This document shows, in pieces, positions 1 through 8,680 of a stretch of 64,000 nucleotides of DNA; positions within the stretch are counted from its first letter, which is position 1; each line of letters opens with the position of its first letter. The stretch spans positions 1-64,000 of the forward strand of contig CAYZHY010000004.1 in NCBI GenBank assembly GCA_964477525.1. The letters run 5' to 3'. Made by a program: the position numbers and the translations under genes. The notes beneath the pieces were generated by a model. That model was given only the letters and a program-made list of their open reading frames with translations. It was not told where the DNA came from and ran no database searches. Source of the DNA: PCC-9228 sp964477525 (GTDB lineage Bacteria; Cyanobacteriota; Cyanobacteriia; Cyanobacteriales; PCC-9228).

Positions 1-2476
1 TCCATAGGGTTTCCATAGTCGTTGTAGCGCCATTGTAGGGATAGGTATCCAAAACTACATCCGCGATCGCAATATTGGCTCGATGGGTTTCTGGAGATGG
101 CGTTTTGGGTAAGAACCGCAAGCGATCTTTACCTACACCTTCTTTAGCAGCAATTTCAGTAAAGAAAGCTTGAATGGATTCTTGGTCCCCTGAGGTTGTT
201 TTCGTAATAAAATAACTACCAGGAACCTCTCGTAAAATACGCATTTGCATACGTATATTATCTAAATTCCTTTTCGGGCCACTTTGGGAACTAAAATAGA
301 TAACAGCATCTTTAGGAATTCCTAAATCTTCTCGACGAAGGCTAGGAGAACCAACATCGAATCCGCCTACTGCAATATAGGTTTGAGGTAACCGCCATAT
401 GGTTTCGTTGTAATATTTTTGAGCATTTTCTGGAAGAACGTATGGATCGGCAATAAAATAATCAATTGCTGGAATTCCCGAAGCATCAAATCCCAACCAA
501 GTTGCTTGGATGGGAGCTGGTTTCATCAGCATAATTCTCGATACTGTTTGCTTAGTCAAACCATCTAAGTCGATTAAAATGTCGATATTGTCATCTTGAA
601 TTTCTTTAGCAATACGATCGAGTTTTTCTTCATCCGTGAAACCGCGAAAGTAACTATTTTCCTCAAAAAATATTGCTAACGAATCTTTGGTATTAAATAG
701 AGAATAGATATAAAATTCAAAGTGCTGCCGGTTGTACTCTTGAAATAACCATTGAGATAAGTAACCTACTGAATGCCTGCGCAAACTACTAGATATATAG
801 CCAACTTTTAATTTGTTTTTTTTCTTATTTTTGTGCTGCCTTTCATTCACCGAGCAATTAGAGTTTGTCTCTAAATATTGATCGGCATATTTTTGCCACT
901 GTCTTTGCCAAAAATAACCAATTTTTCTTCGCCAACTGTGTGTTTTCTTCGGGTTGTCGTATAAATAGGGAAAATAACCGGTGGCAACTATCATTTGAAA
1001 ATTATTGTTAGCGTAGTTTAGAGTTTCTATGTCCCAAGGATATTCTTCTTTTAGAAAATCATCGATTGCTTTTAAATATATATTTTCGTGTATTTGTAGA
1101 ACGCGATCGCGCTTGCATACGTTGCTATTTAACATCCCGTTTATCAATTGGTAATAACCAACGATTTCTTCAATTTTAGTACGAGCTGTTTTTATCATAT
1201 TTTGGGCAGCATTGACTCCTTCCCTATATCTTTCTACACCATAAAAACCACTACTCAATTCTGTCCACAAGGAAAAAGAGTCATTCTGCAAAAACAAACC
1301 TAACTGAGCGATTTTTATAGAAGCAATAATAGGAAAATCAGTTTGATAGAAATTTATTTTGTATTTTTTTATAAAAACTTCTTTGAAAGATTGGGACTTT
1401 TGACAGAAAGTTTGGTATGCATCTATAAGACAATCCGCCAAATGCTCTGGGGGATTGCTTTTTAGAAAATCGAATAGAATTTGAATAGATTCATTAAATT
1501 GATTTTTTGGTAGCTTCCCTGATTTGACAATTTTTGCAAAGTTATCAATTAAATATTCATGTTCGTTCAGTGAAATTAGTTTTATAGATAAACGAATTAG
1601 GGATATTGCATTTTCCACGTGGGTAGGGTTTAGTTCCCGAATATGTTGTCGAAGAACCCAAGCTATCGAATCTTTTTGCAAACGTTCAAATTTTAGTGCT
1701 TCTTTTTCAAGCCTAGCTAACAACCCAGCACTTAGGATATTTTCATCTTCCACGTTAAACTTTAAAAAAGGATAAAACCAAGCAGATTGTGCTTCTTCTT
1801 CCCGTTCTTGCATAAGCAAACACAGGCCATAATACCAATAATTTTCCGGAACATTTGGTTTCTTTTCGATTGCTTGTTCGTATTCTGGTAGTGCACGTTG
1901 GTAATTCTGCTTCAAAAAGTAGCGATAAGCTGTTTGGTAAGGCCATTTAGATGCAAGAATTTCTTGCAAATTTTGAACCCAATTATACGAGAAGTTTTGC
2001 CAATTATTATTTGATATCAAATAGGTTTTTAAATAACCTTGAGAAAATTGCTTATAAAAATATTTCTGTTGTTGCTTTTCTGTAAAAAAAATAGCATCAA
2101 AACTTTCTAAAATTCCTGGTTCTGACATGGCTTGAAAATACCGATCGCTGTTGAGATCGCCACAAAGCAACAGAGCCAAACGAGTCGATGTATCTAAAAT
2201 CTTGGCAAATTCTTCTCCTGCTTCTAACCGGTTTAAGATAATAACAATATCTACTGAGGAAAAAAAAGTTTGGTTAATGCCCTCATAGAGCAAACATATA
2301 ACTCCCCGATCTACACACGGTTCTTTGGTTGTGTTTAACAGTACTACCTGGTGACCTTGTTGTGCCAAAGCTTCACCTACATAGCAGAATAAAGCTTTGG
2401 CTGCAGGGAGAGATTCTTGATATGGAGTACTAACTGTATAGGATAAGCCGCTGGGGTCATAAAGAGCAATTTTCAT
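1..2476 (-). CDS. SPINDLY-family (GT41) TPR glycosyltransferase with extra N-terminal domain, partial
   Basis: The frame is open from ATG at 2476 to the window edge (825 codons), so the C-terminus is missing. Residues 1 to about 130 look like the N-terminal half of a GT-B glycosyltransferase, with a GEALAQQGHQVVLLN motif. TPR-like helices follow (NYWYYGLCLLMQ region). From about residue 550 comes the O-GlcNAc-transferase-like catalytic region, with WLGFDASGIPAIDYF, DPYVLPENA and VLDTYPYNGATTT. The family usually transfers a sugar from a nucleotide donor to Ser/Thr of proteins. Only one base separates this start from the stop of the paralogue upstream (2478-4685), so the two are probably co-transcribed and arose by tandem duplication. 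The substrate is unknown; the neighbouring pilin is a candidate. The family call is firm, the exact activity inferred. Confidence 0.85.
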   Translation of the reverse strand, partial: MKIALYDPSGLSYTVSTPYQESLPAAKALFCYVGEALAQQGHQVVLLNTTKEPCVDRGVICLLYEGINQTFFSSVDIVIILNRLEAGEEFAKILDTSTRLALLLCGDLNSDRYFQAMSEPGILESFDAIFFTEKQQQKYFYKQFSQGYLKTYLISNNNWQNFSYNWVQNLQEILASKWPYQTAYRYFLKQNYQRALPEYEQAIEKKPNVPENYWYYGLCLLMQEREEEAQSAWFYPFLKFNVEDENILSAGLLARLEKEALKFERLQKDSIAWVLRQHIRELNPTHVENAISLIRLSIKLISLNEHEYLIDNFAKIVKSGKLPKNQFNESIQILFDFLKSNPPEHLADCLIDAYQTFCQKSQSFKEVFIKKYKINFYQTDFPIIASIKIAQLGLFLQNDSFSLWTELSSGFYGVERYREGVNAAQNMIKTARTKIEEIVGYYQLINGMLNSNVCKRDRVLQIHENIYLKAIDDFLKEEYPWDIETLNYANNNFQMIVATGYFPYLYDNPKKTHSWRRKIGYFWQRQWQKYADQYLETNSNCSVNERQHKNKKKNKLKVGYISSSLRRHSVGYLSQWLFQEYNRQHFEFYIYSLFNTKDSLAIFFEENSYFRGFTDEEKLDRIAKEIQDDNIDILIDLDGLTKQTVSRIMLMKPAPIQATWLGFDASGIPAIDYFIADPYVLPENAQKYYNETIWRLPQTYIAVGGFDVGSPSLRREDLGIPKDAVIYFSSQSGPKRNLDNIRMQMRILREVPGSYFITKTTSGDQESIQAFFTEIAAKEGVGKDRLRFLPKTPSPETHRANIAIADVVLDTYPYNGATTTMETLW

Positions 2477-2477
2477 T

Positions 2478-4685
2478 TCAGGATTCATCTACAAACTTCT
2501 GCCACATTTGTTCGTACGCTTGTTCTAAATCTCTAGTAAACTGTTCGCTATTCCATAACGGTTCTGTTTGTTTTCCAATCCGCAATTGCCAAGCAATATC
2601 TCGCCTCAATTGAGGATTTTTCCCCAAACGGATGCCCCATTCAATGTATTCTTCTTGATTCCAGGCAATTCCTGAAGTTACGCCTGCATTTCGTAACATT
2701 GTATAGCTATTACGTGCTGCAAACTGTTCTCCTACTTGGGTTACTAGGGGAATTTCCATCCATAGAGTTTCTAGCGTGGTAGTAGCTCCATTATAGGGAT
2801 AGGTATCTAAGACTACATCTGCAATTCTGAGATTGCCTCGATGAATAGCTTCGTGGGAATCTCTAGGTAAAAAACGCAAGCGATCGCTGCTAACTCCTTC
2901 AGATTCAGCTATCGTTTCAAAAAAATGTTTAACCGACTCTATTTCGCCACGTAAGTTCTTCACCAACAGAAAACTGTTGGGAACTTCTTTTAAAATTTGA
3001 ATTTGAGCTCTTACATTACTGGGATTGCGTTTGGCCCCCGATTGAGCGCTAAAATAGACAACAGCATCTTGGGGAATTTCCATACGATCGCGACGCAGAG
3101 TTGGTACAGCAACTTCAAAGCCATCTACAGCAACATAAGTCTGAGGCAGTCGCCATATCGTTTCTGTATAAAATTCTCCAGCTGATTCTGGCAATACATA
3201 AGGATCGGCTAAAAAATAATCAATAGCTGGCAAGCCAGAAGCATCAAAGCCCAACCAAGTTACCTGAATTGGAGCTAGCTTTAAGGCCGTTATTGTGCTA
3301 TTTACATGAGACGTTAAACTATCTAAATCTACCAGAATATCAATTTCATCTTCAATAATTTTATTAGAAATTTCTTTTATTGTTCGCTTGAGTTGATGAA
3401 AGTTGGGGTAACAGATTGTTTCTAATGTTTTTTGTAATGAAGATTCCATATTTTTAGTGGCATAGGCATGAATTTCAAAACGTTCGCGGTCGTGGTACAA
3501 AAGCGGCCATCGGGCAATCCAACTTATAGAATGATTGTAGAAGTACTCCGACAAATAACCAATTTTTAGCTTTTTAGAACCAGGTTTTTTATCTGATTCT
3601 GAAAAAATACGTTCTTTATATTTACATGCTTTGTCTTGGTATGCTGTTTGTATCTTATTTTGACAAAGCTGAGCATACTGATTTCTCAAGGGGCGATATT
3701 CTCTAGGAGTATCTTCAAAATATGCTGAAAATATACCTGCAGATAATACTTGCAATAATTCATCAACTTCTATCTCTTCCGACTTAGTAGCGATTTCTTG
3801 TAGAAGACGTTGATGCTGCTGGTGTACGGTATAAGCGTCTTGCCAATGTCCACCAGCGTAGATAAATCCTCTTATTTGAGAATGCAGTGCTGCCAATCGA
3901 TCGCCCCATTTATTGCTTTTGGAAAAAGCTTTTTCAGCTATGGAAATGCTTTCCAAGTAATTTCCAGCATTTTGCAAAAAACCAGTCATTTCATTTAAAA
4001 TTTGAGGGTTATTTGGTGCCAGCTGCATGCAAATTTTGCCCAAAGGAATAGCTTTTTGGGATCTCCCTTGCAGCATCAACTCTTTCCCTTTATTGGATAG
4101 CAACTTAACCAGTCTAGGAGAATCATTGACATGGTTCTGACAAACGTTGGCAAATGCAATAACTGCTTCTCGGTCTGGTGCAACTTGCAATAAAAGCGCT
4201 AAATTTTCTAGCAGCAAATTCTCGTTGCTGGAAAATTGTGTCTTGGATAAAACTTGATTAATTTTTTCTAGAAGATCTTCATATTCTGGAAAATTTTGAA
4301 TAGCAATCGCTAATTTAAGGAGTTTGAGAAGATTATCAATATTTTCAGGAGAAATTTCTCGCAAATGTTGGCGAATTAACCAAGCTGGCTGTAAGTATTG
4401 TTGCGACTCTTGATTTTGAGCTTCTTGTTCTAATATTTGGGATAGCTGTGCAATGAGTTCTTCTTGTTCTTTTTCCGAAAGCTGCAAAATTGGTGTCATC
4501 CAGGCTGTATGGGCTAATTCTTCTTCTCCCTGCAACAACCAAGCAAGTCCCAAGTACCAGTAGTTGTCAAAAACTGTCGGCTCTTTTTCTATAGATTCTT
4601 CATATAAAGCTACAGCTTCCGAGTACTTTCTTTGCTGAAAGTATTGGTTGGCTTGTTTTTGTTTTTCTAACCAAGCTTCTACCAT
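2478..4685 (-). CDS. SPINDLY-family (GT41) TPR glycosyltransferase
   Basis: A complete 735-residue protein. TPR-like repeats begin at residue 8 (NQYFQQRKYSEAVALYEES) and helical repeat material continues to about 360. The catalytic region starts near residue 370 (KLKIGYLSEYFYNHS). It carries WLGFDASGLPAIDYF, DPYVLPES (about 492) and LDTYPYNGATTTLETLW (about 623-640), the family's nucleotide-sugar-binding signature. The family attaches O-linked sugar, often GlcNAc or fucose, to Ser/Thr of proteins. Gene 1-2476 is a close paralogue one base downstream, and a type IV pilin-like gene lies upstream on the same strand. Pilin glycosylation is therefore an attractive but unproven role. The sugar donor cannot be told from sequence. 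Confidence 0.88.
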   Translation of the reverse strand: MVEAWLEKQKQANQYFQQRKYSEAVALYEESIEKEPTVFDNYWYLGLAWLLQGEEELAHTAWMTPILQLSEKEQEELIAQLSQILEQEAQNQESQQYLQPAWLIRQHLREISPENIDNLLKLLKLAIAIQNFPEYEDLLEKINQVLSKTQFSSNENLLLENLALLLQVAPDREAVIAFANVCQNHVNDSPRLVKLLSNKGKELMLQGRSQKAIPLGKICMQLAPNNPQILNEMTGFLQNAGNYLESISIAEKAFSKSNKWGDRLAALHSQIRGFIYAGGHWQDAYTVHQQHQRLLQEIATKSEEIEVDELLQVLSAGIFSAYFEDTPREYRPLRNQYAQLCQNKIQTAYQDKACKYKERIFSESDKKPGSKKLKIGYLSEYFYNHSISWIARWPLLYHDRERFEIHAYATKNMESSLQKTLETICYPNFHQLKRTIKEISNKIIEDEIDILVDLDSLTSHVNSTITALKLAPIQVTWLGFDASGLPAIDYFLADPYVLPESAGEFYTETIWRLPQTYVAVDGFEVAVPTLRRDRMEIPQDAVVYFSAQSGAKRNPSNVRAQIQILKEVPNSFLLVKNLRGEIESVKHFFETIAESEGVSSDRLRFLPRDSHEAIHRGNLRIADVVLDTYPYNGATTTLETLWMEIPLVTQVGEQFAARNSYTMLRNAGVTSGIAWNQEEYIEWGIRLGKNPQLRRDIAWQLRIGKQTEPLWNSEQFTRDLEQAYEQMWQKFVDES

Positions 4686-4838
4686 AAAAATTACTTACAA
4701 CTTATCAATAAAAACGATCTAACAATCTATAGTATAGCTATTGCCAATCCTATCAAAAGCAAGAAAACCCGTTCGCTATTTCAATAAAAATGTAACTATA
4801 ATACAATCAATCAATCTTCACCAATTTTCTATAAGATA

Positions 4839-4869
4839 TCGATCGGATAGAGTTTCCCTACCCGATCGA
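4839..4869. terminator. Hairpin between the pilin and the glycosyltransferases
   Basis: TCGATCGG at 4839-4846 pairs with CCGATCGA at 4862-4869, an 8-bp stem with a 15-nt loop. It lies just downstream of the pilin gene on the minus strand. There is no strong T-run, so it may be a weak terminator or a processing site. Confidence 0.4.
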
Positions 4870-4955
4870 CGATTGAAAATGGATAGAGTTTCTACTAGAA
4901 TGAGACAAGAAGCAGATAAGTTAACCTACTCATTAAGAATCACTCTATAGCACCA

Positions 4956-5531
4956 TTACCCACAATTAACACCATCATTACCATCAATGGTGGGATTTCC
5001 ATCATCATCTGTGCCAATGGTCATCCCTGTTGGTGCGGTCGATCCCGCATCACCTTCAGCATTATTTTCGCAAATGGCAGTACGAGAAACTTGGTTTGCC
5101 GGATTCATTGCTACTACGCCGGAAAAACCGCTGATTGCTGGATCGCCCGCTTCATCTTCCTCACCTTCACCACCAAGGAAATTTTCAGCAGTAGCGACAG
5201 CCGCACTGTTATTTGTATTCCCTGCATCTATAGCAAATGCAAACACGCTGCCTCGCTCAGCTACAGCTACATCTAATTGGGTTAGATCGGTAGCATAGGT
5301 ACCATTTTCCGTACGGAAAGCTTGCTGACCTCTGTTAATTGAACCTAGTTGGCTTTCTGCTTCGGCTTGACGGGCGCGGTTGGCTTGGTTGAGGAAGTTA
5401 GGCAGCGCAATGGCAGCGAGAATACCGATAATGATAATGACAACGAGTAACTCAATGAGGGTAAAGCCTCCCTCTTGTTGTCTTTTCTGTTTGATGTGTT
5501 GGAGGAATTTTGCTTTAAATTCGGTCTTCAT
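4956..5531 (-). CDS. Type IV pilin-like protein (class III signal peptide)
   Basis: The start at 5531 is preceded by AAGGAG at good spacing, so I reject a longer in-frame start at 5594. The 191-residue product has a 22-residue basic leader ending in GG. Next comes the prepilin motif FTLIELLVV with Glu at +5 and a hydrophobic helix ending IGILAAIALPNFLNQ. Prepilin peptidase should cut after G22 and methylate Phe. The rest is typical of major or minor pilins: an NRGQQAFRTENGTYA helix and an acidic globular domain with two C-terminal Cys (TAIC and VNCG) that could form the disulfide loop. The role would be in the type IV pilus or a pseudopilus (motility, adhesion, DNA uptake). Whether it is the main PilA or a minor pilin is not clear. 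Confidence 0.88.
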   Translation of the reverse strand: MKTEFKAKFLQHIKQKRQQEGGFTLIELLVVIIIIGILAAIALPNFLNQANRARQAEAESQLGSINRGQQAFRTENGTYATDLTQLDVAVAERGSVFAFAIDAGNTNNSAAVATAENFLGGEGEEDEAGDPAISGFSGVVAMNPANQVSRTAICENNAEGDAGSTAPTGMTIGTDDDGNPTIDGNDGVNCG

Positions 5532-5677
5532 AGTTCTTTCTCCTTCTGGTGTGGGATGCTTAGGTTTATCACCTTCTAGAGATAACTTACCCATTTGCTT
5601 CTATTTTTCCATCATCCCCTAAAAAAAAATTCTGTTGTCTCCAGTTTTTACGATGAAGTCCGTAAAGGAACATACCA

Positions 5678-6187
5678 TCAATTGGTTTGCTGGGGGGAAG
5701 GAAGGGTCAATAGGTCCTCGGAGTTGATATCTGGAGAGGATTGGTTGAAATTGCCAGGAGATTGTTGCCCATCGTTATTGTTATTGTTGGGATTGGTTGC
5801 TAAGGCAACGCGCTTGCCACCTACTTGACGCAGCAAATCCAACACTTCTACCACTTGCTCGTACCGTGCCATTTTAGAAGCGTTGAGCACGATTAGACCG
5901 TTGGGATTGTTTTGGCGGTACAGCAGCAGTTCCCGTTGTAGCTTTTGGCGACTAACTGGTTCTTGGTCGATGTAGGTTTGCCCGATTTCATCAACGCTGA
6001 CCAGAAACATCTCCTGCATCTGGGGAGTGCCGCTTTTGGCAGAAGGAATATCTACATTGATAGCTTGTTGGCGGGTTAGCTGCAAGGCGGCGAGGAGAAA
6101 AAAGGTCAAAATGGAGAAAATGACATCCAGCAGGGGGATGAGTTCGATGCGAACTTCGTCTTTGGCAGCTTCGGCTTCGATTTTCAT
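5678..6187 (-). CDS. ExbD/TolR-family biopolymer transport protein
   Basis: A 169-residue protein: short cytoplasmic N-terminus, one membrane helix (about residues 15-38, IELIPLLDVIFSILTFFLLA) and a periplasmic domain. The Asp in the helix (LLDVIF) is the conserved proton-pathway residue of ExbD, TolR and MotB-like proteins. ExbD works with ExbB to convert proton motive force into energy for TonB-dependent outer-membrane import or for Tol envelope maintenance. No exbB or tonB lies beside it, so the partner must be encoded elsewhere. The tail from about residue 140 is Asn/Gln/Ser-rich with an NNNNN run and is probably disordered. Confidence 0.85.
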   Translation of the reverse strand: MKIEAEAAKDEVRIELIPLLDVIFSILTFFLLAALQLTRQQAINVDIPSAKSGTPQMQEMFLVSVDEIGQTYIDQEPVSRQKLQRELLLYRQNNPNGLIVLNASKMARYEQVVEVLDLLRQVGGKRVALATNPNNNNNDGQQSPGNFNQSSPDINSEDLLTLPSPQQTN

Positions 6188-6270
6188 GGGTGGGTTCGGA
6201 AAACAGTGGCTTTGGTTTGCCTATGCTATTTATTCAGGGGAATGGATGGGATGGCTCTAGAAAAGATAAA

Positions 6271-6298
6271 TTTTACTGGTAACAAAAATTTCTATAAT
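6271..6298 (+). promoter_or_regulatory. Possible promoter for the FxLYD-like gene
   Basis: A consensus -10 TATAAT lies at 6293-6298, 52 bases before the ATG at 6350. The -35 (TTTTAC at 6271) is weak, with 16-bp spacing. This is a sequence match only. Confidence 0.4.
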
Positions 6299-6349
6299 TG
6301 GTAAACGTGGTTACTATTGTTGTTTGTTGTTGGTAGGCAAAATCGAACT

Positions 6350-6784
6350 ATGCGTACCTGGCTTTTCTTTCTGTTTGCTAGTTTCACTGTTATGGCTAGT
6401 TGGTTGGTAGCTCCTGCTGCCTGGGCGATTACCGATATTGAACTTTCGGATGTTTCCTACAAGGAATGCCCGGAAAATGTGGGGGAAAATACGTTCATGA
6501 GCGGTTCTAGCAGGCGTGCTAATTGTTTCATGATTACTGGTTCGGCGGAAAATCCTTCTGACGACCCGGTTTACGATGCGGATGTGTACGGCAGAATTTA
6601 CGATGCCAATGGCAATCCGGTTTTGCCAAATCGTACCCGCATTGGCTCGATTGAGGAAGTTCCCCCGGGAACCAGCGAGTTTGAGGTGCGAATTTCGGTT
6701 CCTGCCAACCAACCCACACCTTTGCAGTTGGAAAATTTCAAGGCTTCTGGCTTTAGCCGCAGCGTGAAGTTCCGCCTGCCATAA
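6350..6784 (+). CDS. Secreted FxLYD-like domain protein
   Basis: I take the start at 6350, where a clean Sec signal peptide begins: basic MRTW, a hydrophobic stretch, then APAAWA with cleavage after residue 26. An earlier in-frame start at 6317 would put a polar tail before it. The mature 118-residue domain has the pattern of an FxLYD or immunoglobulin-like beta sandwich: CFMITGSAENPSDDPV, YDADVYGRIYDANGNPV and EVPPGTSEFEVRI. Two Cys (KECPEN, ANCFM) may form a disulfide. Such domains are periplasmic or surface proteins of unknown function. It is monocistronic, with a -10 box upstream and a hairpin downstream. Confidence 0.65.
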   Translation: MRTWLFFLFASFTVMASWLVAPAAWAITDIELSDVSYKECPENVGENTFMSGSSRRANCFMITGSAENPSDDPVYDADVYGRIYDANGNPVLPNRTRIGSIEEVPPGTSEFEVRISVPANQPTPLQLENFKASGFSRSVKFRLP

Positions 6785-6789
6785 TTTTG

Positions 6790-6844
6790 AAGAGCTGTTC
6801 GTCGTTCGTGGGGTTGCCCCCATATTGAGCGACGAACAACTCTT
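6790..6844. terminator. Bidirectional hairpin between convergent genes
   Basis: The stem at 6790-6804 pairs with 6830-6844 over 15 positions with a single G-T. The loop holds a nested GGGG/CCCC stem at 6810-6820. It sits between the convergent genes ending at 6784 and 6864 and probably terminates both. There is no long T-run. Confidence 0.6.
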
Positions 6845-6863
6845 GGCAAAGTTGGTTTGACTT

Positions 6864-7133
6864 CTAAAAGGCAGAGGATGGGATGAAGCCTTGAACGAGT
6901 TGCAGCAGGAGAATGGCTAGGATGGGAGAAAAATCAATCCCACCGAGAGAGGGAATGATATTGCGGAAGATATTGAGATAGGGATCGGTTAGCTGGCTGA
7001 TGATGGAGAAGGGAGGATTCATCCAATTGACGTTGGGGAACCAACTCAACAGGATGCGTATAATAATCAGTACCAGATAAATGGACAAAAATCGGCTGAT
7101 GGTGGTTAACAGAAGATTATCGATACTACTCAT
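6864..7133 (-). CDS. YggT/Ycf19-family membrane protein
   Basis: An 89-residue protein with two hydrophobic segments (about 8-30 and 66-85) and the family signature RILLSWFPNVNW followed by LTDPYLNIFRNIIPSLGGIDFSPI. YggT/Ycf19 proteins are small inner or thylakoid membrane proteins. In cyanobacteria and plastids they have been tied to nucleoid distribution and cytochrome b6 maturation, but the biochemical role is unsettled. It lies 84 bases downstream of the YtxH-like gene on the same strand and may be co-transcribed with it and upp. Length fits the family. Confidence 0.88.
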   Translation of the reverse strand: MSSIDNLLLTTISRFLSIYLVLIIIRILLSWFPNVNWMNPPFSIISQLTDPYLNIFRNIIPSLGGIDFSPILAILLLQLVQGFIPSSAF

Positions 7134-7217
7134 AATTTTTTCAATTTGGCTATACGTCGAACAAATTACCTCTAATTTTAGTGTATATGCATTGCGATCG
7201 CTTCTGCATGGCTAGAA

Positions 7218-7553
7218 CTAGCTATCTTCAGCGGTGGTGGTGTATTCGCTTTCCCTTTCGGCGGCGCTGCGGTCTACGCTGTGCAGTTGTTGGCGCACTT
7301 CGTCGATTGCCTCGTTGAGTTGGGCAATTTTGTTTTCTAGATTGCGACGGTTGGTTTCTAGATTTTCTTCGGGATTAACGGCTTGGTCTTGGTTTCCGGA
7401 AGCTTGTTCTTGGGAATCCTGAGAATTCAATAGCAGTTCGTCTTCTTCTTGACCTTTACGGGAACCAATCACCAAACCCGCTACTGTACCGATGGCGCCG
7501 CCTAGCAGAACACCGGTTAAAAATCCACCTGTGAACCCTTCGCGATTGCTCAT
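7218..7553 (-). CDS. YtxH-like small membrane protein with coiled coil
   Basis: The ATG at 7553 is chosen because a GGGGA ribosome-binding site lies just before it; an upstream extension would overlap upp. The 111-residue product has a glycine-rich membrane segment (about 7-28, GGFLTGVLLGGAIGTVAGLVIG) of the YtxH/GvpP type. After a Gln/Glu/Asn-rich linker comes a predicted coiled coil (about 65-100, NRRNLENKIAQLNEAIDEVRQQL). Family members are often stress-linked and membrane-associated, with no known enzymatic role. It lies 67 bases after the upp stop, in the same direction. Confidence 0.72.
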   Translation of the reverse strand: MSNREGFTGGFLTGVLLGGAIGTVAGLVIGSRKGQEEDELLLNSQDSQEQASGNQDQAVNPEENLETNRRNLENKIAQLNEAIDEVRQQLHSVDRSAAERESEYTTTAEDS

Positions 7554-7620
7554 AATTTCCCCGTTGTCGTTTTCGTCAATTTTATGTTGCTGTGTATGTA
7601 GTCTACCAATCGACCCCAGC

Positions 7621-8307
7621 TTATCCTGCTTCGCTGTCAGATGGCGAATCGACGGCTGTGGTGCCAAAACTGCGATCGCCGGCATCGCCCAAACCAGGTA
7701 CAATAAATCCGCGATCGTTCAATCCTTCATCAATACAAGCTGTGTATACTTGCAGGGAACTATAGGATTGGTCGAGTTTTTGCAAAGCTTGCGGTGCTGC
7801 CACGATGGAAACAATTCGCACCAAACTCGGATCGACACCTCGCTGGGTTAGTTCTTTCATGGTTAGCTCTATTGTACCGCCCGTTGCCAACATGGGTTCG
7901 GCAACGACAATCTGACTGCGTGCCGGAAATTGTTCTGGAAAGCGATTGAGATAGCAGCGGGGTTGCAAGCTTTGTTCGTCGCGTTCTACCCCTAGATGGT
8001 AAATGGATGCCAGGGGTAAAACAGTTTGGGCACCTTCTAGCAACGCCAAACCCGCTCGCAAAATAGGTACGATCGCGATCGGTACTTCTGGATCGATGGT
8101 TGTTGCCGCACAAGAAGTCAGCGGTGTCTGTACGGTGGTTTCTAGCGTGGGCAGCCACTCGCGCACTGCCTCGTAGGTCAGCCAATGCCCCAATTCTTTC
8201 ATGGCTGTGCGAAACAGCGACGGTGGTGTAGTAACATCGCGTGCCACTGCCAGCCAGTGTTTGACCAGGGGATGGGGAGGAACGTAAACCAATAATCGGT
8301 CTGCCAT
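7621..8307 (-). CDS. upp: Uracil phosphoribosyltransferase
   Basis: The 228-residue product starts at MADRLLVYVPPHP (8307). It converts uracil and PRPP to UMP in pyrimidine salvage. The PRPP-binding loop EPMLATGGT is present (usually DPMLATGGS/T, so Glu replaces the first Asp). The C-terminal uracil-binding motif is recognisable as GLGDAGDRSFGT, and VPILRAGLALLEGA matches the conserved family segment. It is likely the first gene of a minus-strand group with the YtxH-like and YggT genes. Length fits this family. Confidence 0.87.
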   Translation of the reverse strand: MADRLLVYVPPHPLVKHWLAVARDVTTPPSLFRTAMKELGHWLTYEAVREWLPTLETTVQTPLTSCAATTIDPEVPIAIVPILRAGLALLEGAQTVLPLASIYHLGVERDEQSLQPRCYLNRFPEQFPARSQIVVAEPMLATGGTIELTMKELTQRGVDPSLVRIVSIVAAPQALQKLDQSYSSLQVYTACIDEGLNDRGFIVPGLGDAGDRSFGTTAVDSPSDSEAG

Positions 8308-8454
8308 TTTTGCGCTTTTTACCTTTAGACCTGACAAATAATACTCTGTTGACAGCCATTTTCGCGATACTACCAGAGAATGGTTCCCCAAAAGGCGATC
8401 GCTATGGGCAGCAAGCGATCGCTGAGAAATTATTGAAAATTTTTCTTGAAAATG

Positions 8455-8483
8455 TTGACAAATTATCTCAACAAAACTAAAGT
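8455..8483 (+). promoter_or_regulatory. Sigma70-type promoter for the putative small RNA
   Basis: The -35 TTGACA (8455-8460) and -10 TAAAGT (8478-8483) are separated by exactly 17 bases. Transcription would begin near 8490 and run into the terminator at 8572-8610. Confidence 0.6.
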
Positions 8484-8489
8484 AGAAAG

Positions 8490-8610
8490 CAGTGTTCTCC
8501 TCTCCTTAGATTGCAGCGTCGAACAGGCATTTTCCCATAGCTGAGGGCGTCGGCTCTAGGGAGTTTGGTTTGAGACCGTACTGTTGGTAGCCAGGCGGTC
8601 TCTTTTTTTT
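8490..8610 (+). ncRNA. Putative small regulatory RNA with pyrimidine-rich 5' end
   Basis: About 120 bases lie between a good promoter (8455-8483) and a strong intrinsic terminator, with no plausible open frame. The 5' part carries TTCTCCTCTCCTT (8495-8507). This is complementary to purine-rich Shine-Dalgarno regions and typical of bacterial sRNAs that block translation. The size resembles known cyanobacterial sRNAs such as PsrR1 (about 130 nt), but I cannot establish homology by eye. It sits between upp (divergent) and crtH (same strand), and the terminator separates it from crtH. A crtH leader or attenuator is an alternative. Confidence 0.6.
8572..8610 (+). terminator. Intrinsic terminator of the putative small RNA
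   Basis: GAGACCG (8572-8578) pairs with CGGTCTC (8596-8602) and is followed at once by eight T (8603-8610). This is a textbook rho-independent terminator on the plus strand. Confidence 0.85.
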
Positions 8611-8680
8611 GGATTTTCGCGATCGCATAGCATTTTCCGCGCCAGGAAGCTACACTCTAGAATGCCTGTCGTTATTTAGG

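Noticed and set aside
8490..8610. Naming the small RNA PsrR1
   Set aside because: Size and pyrimidine-rich 5' end agree, but I cannot align it from memory, so no symbol is given.
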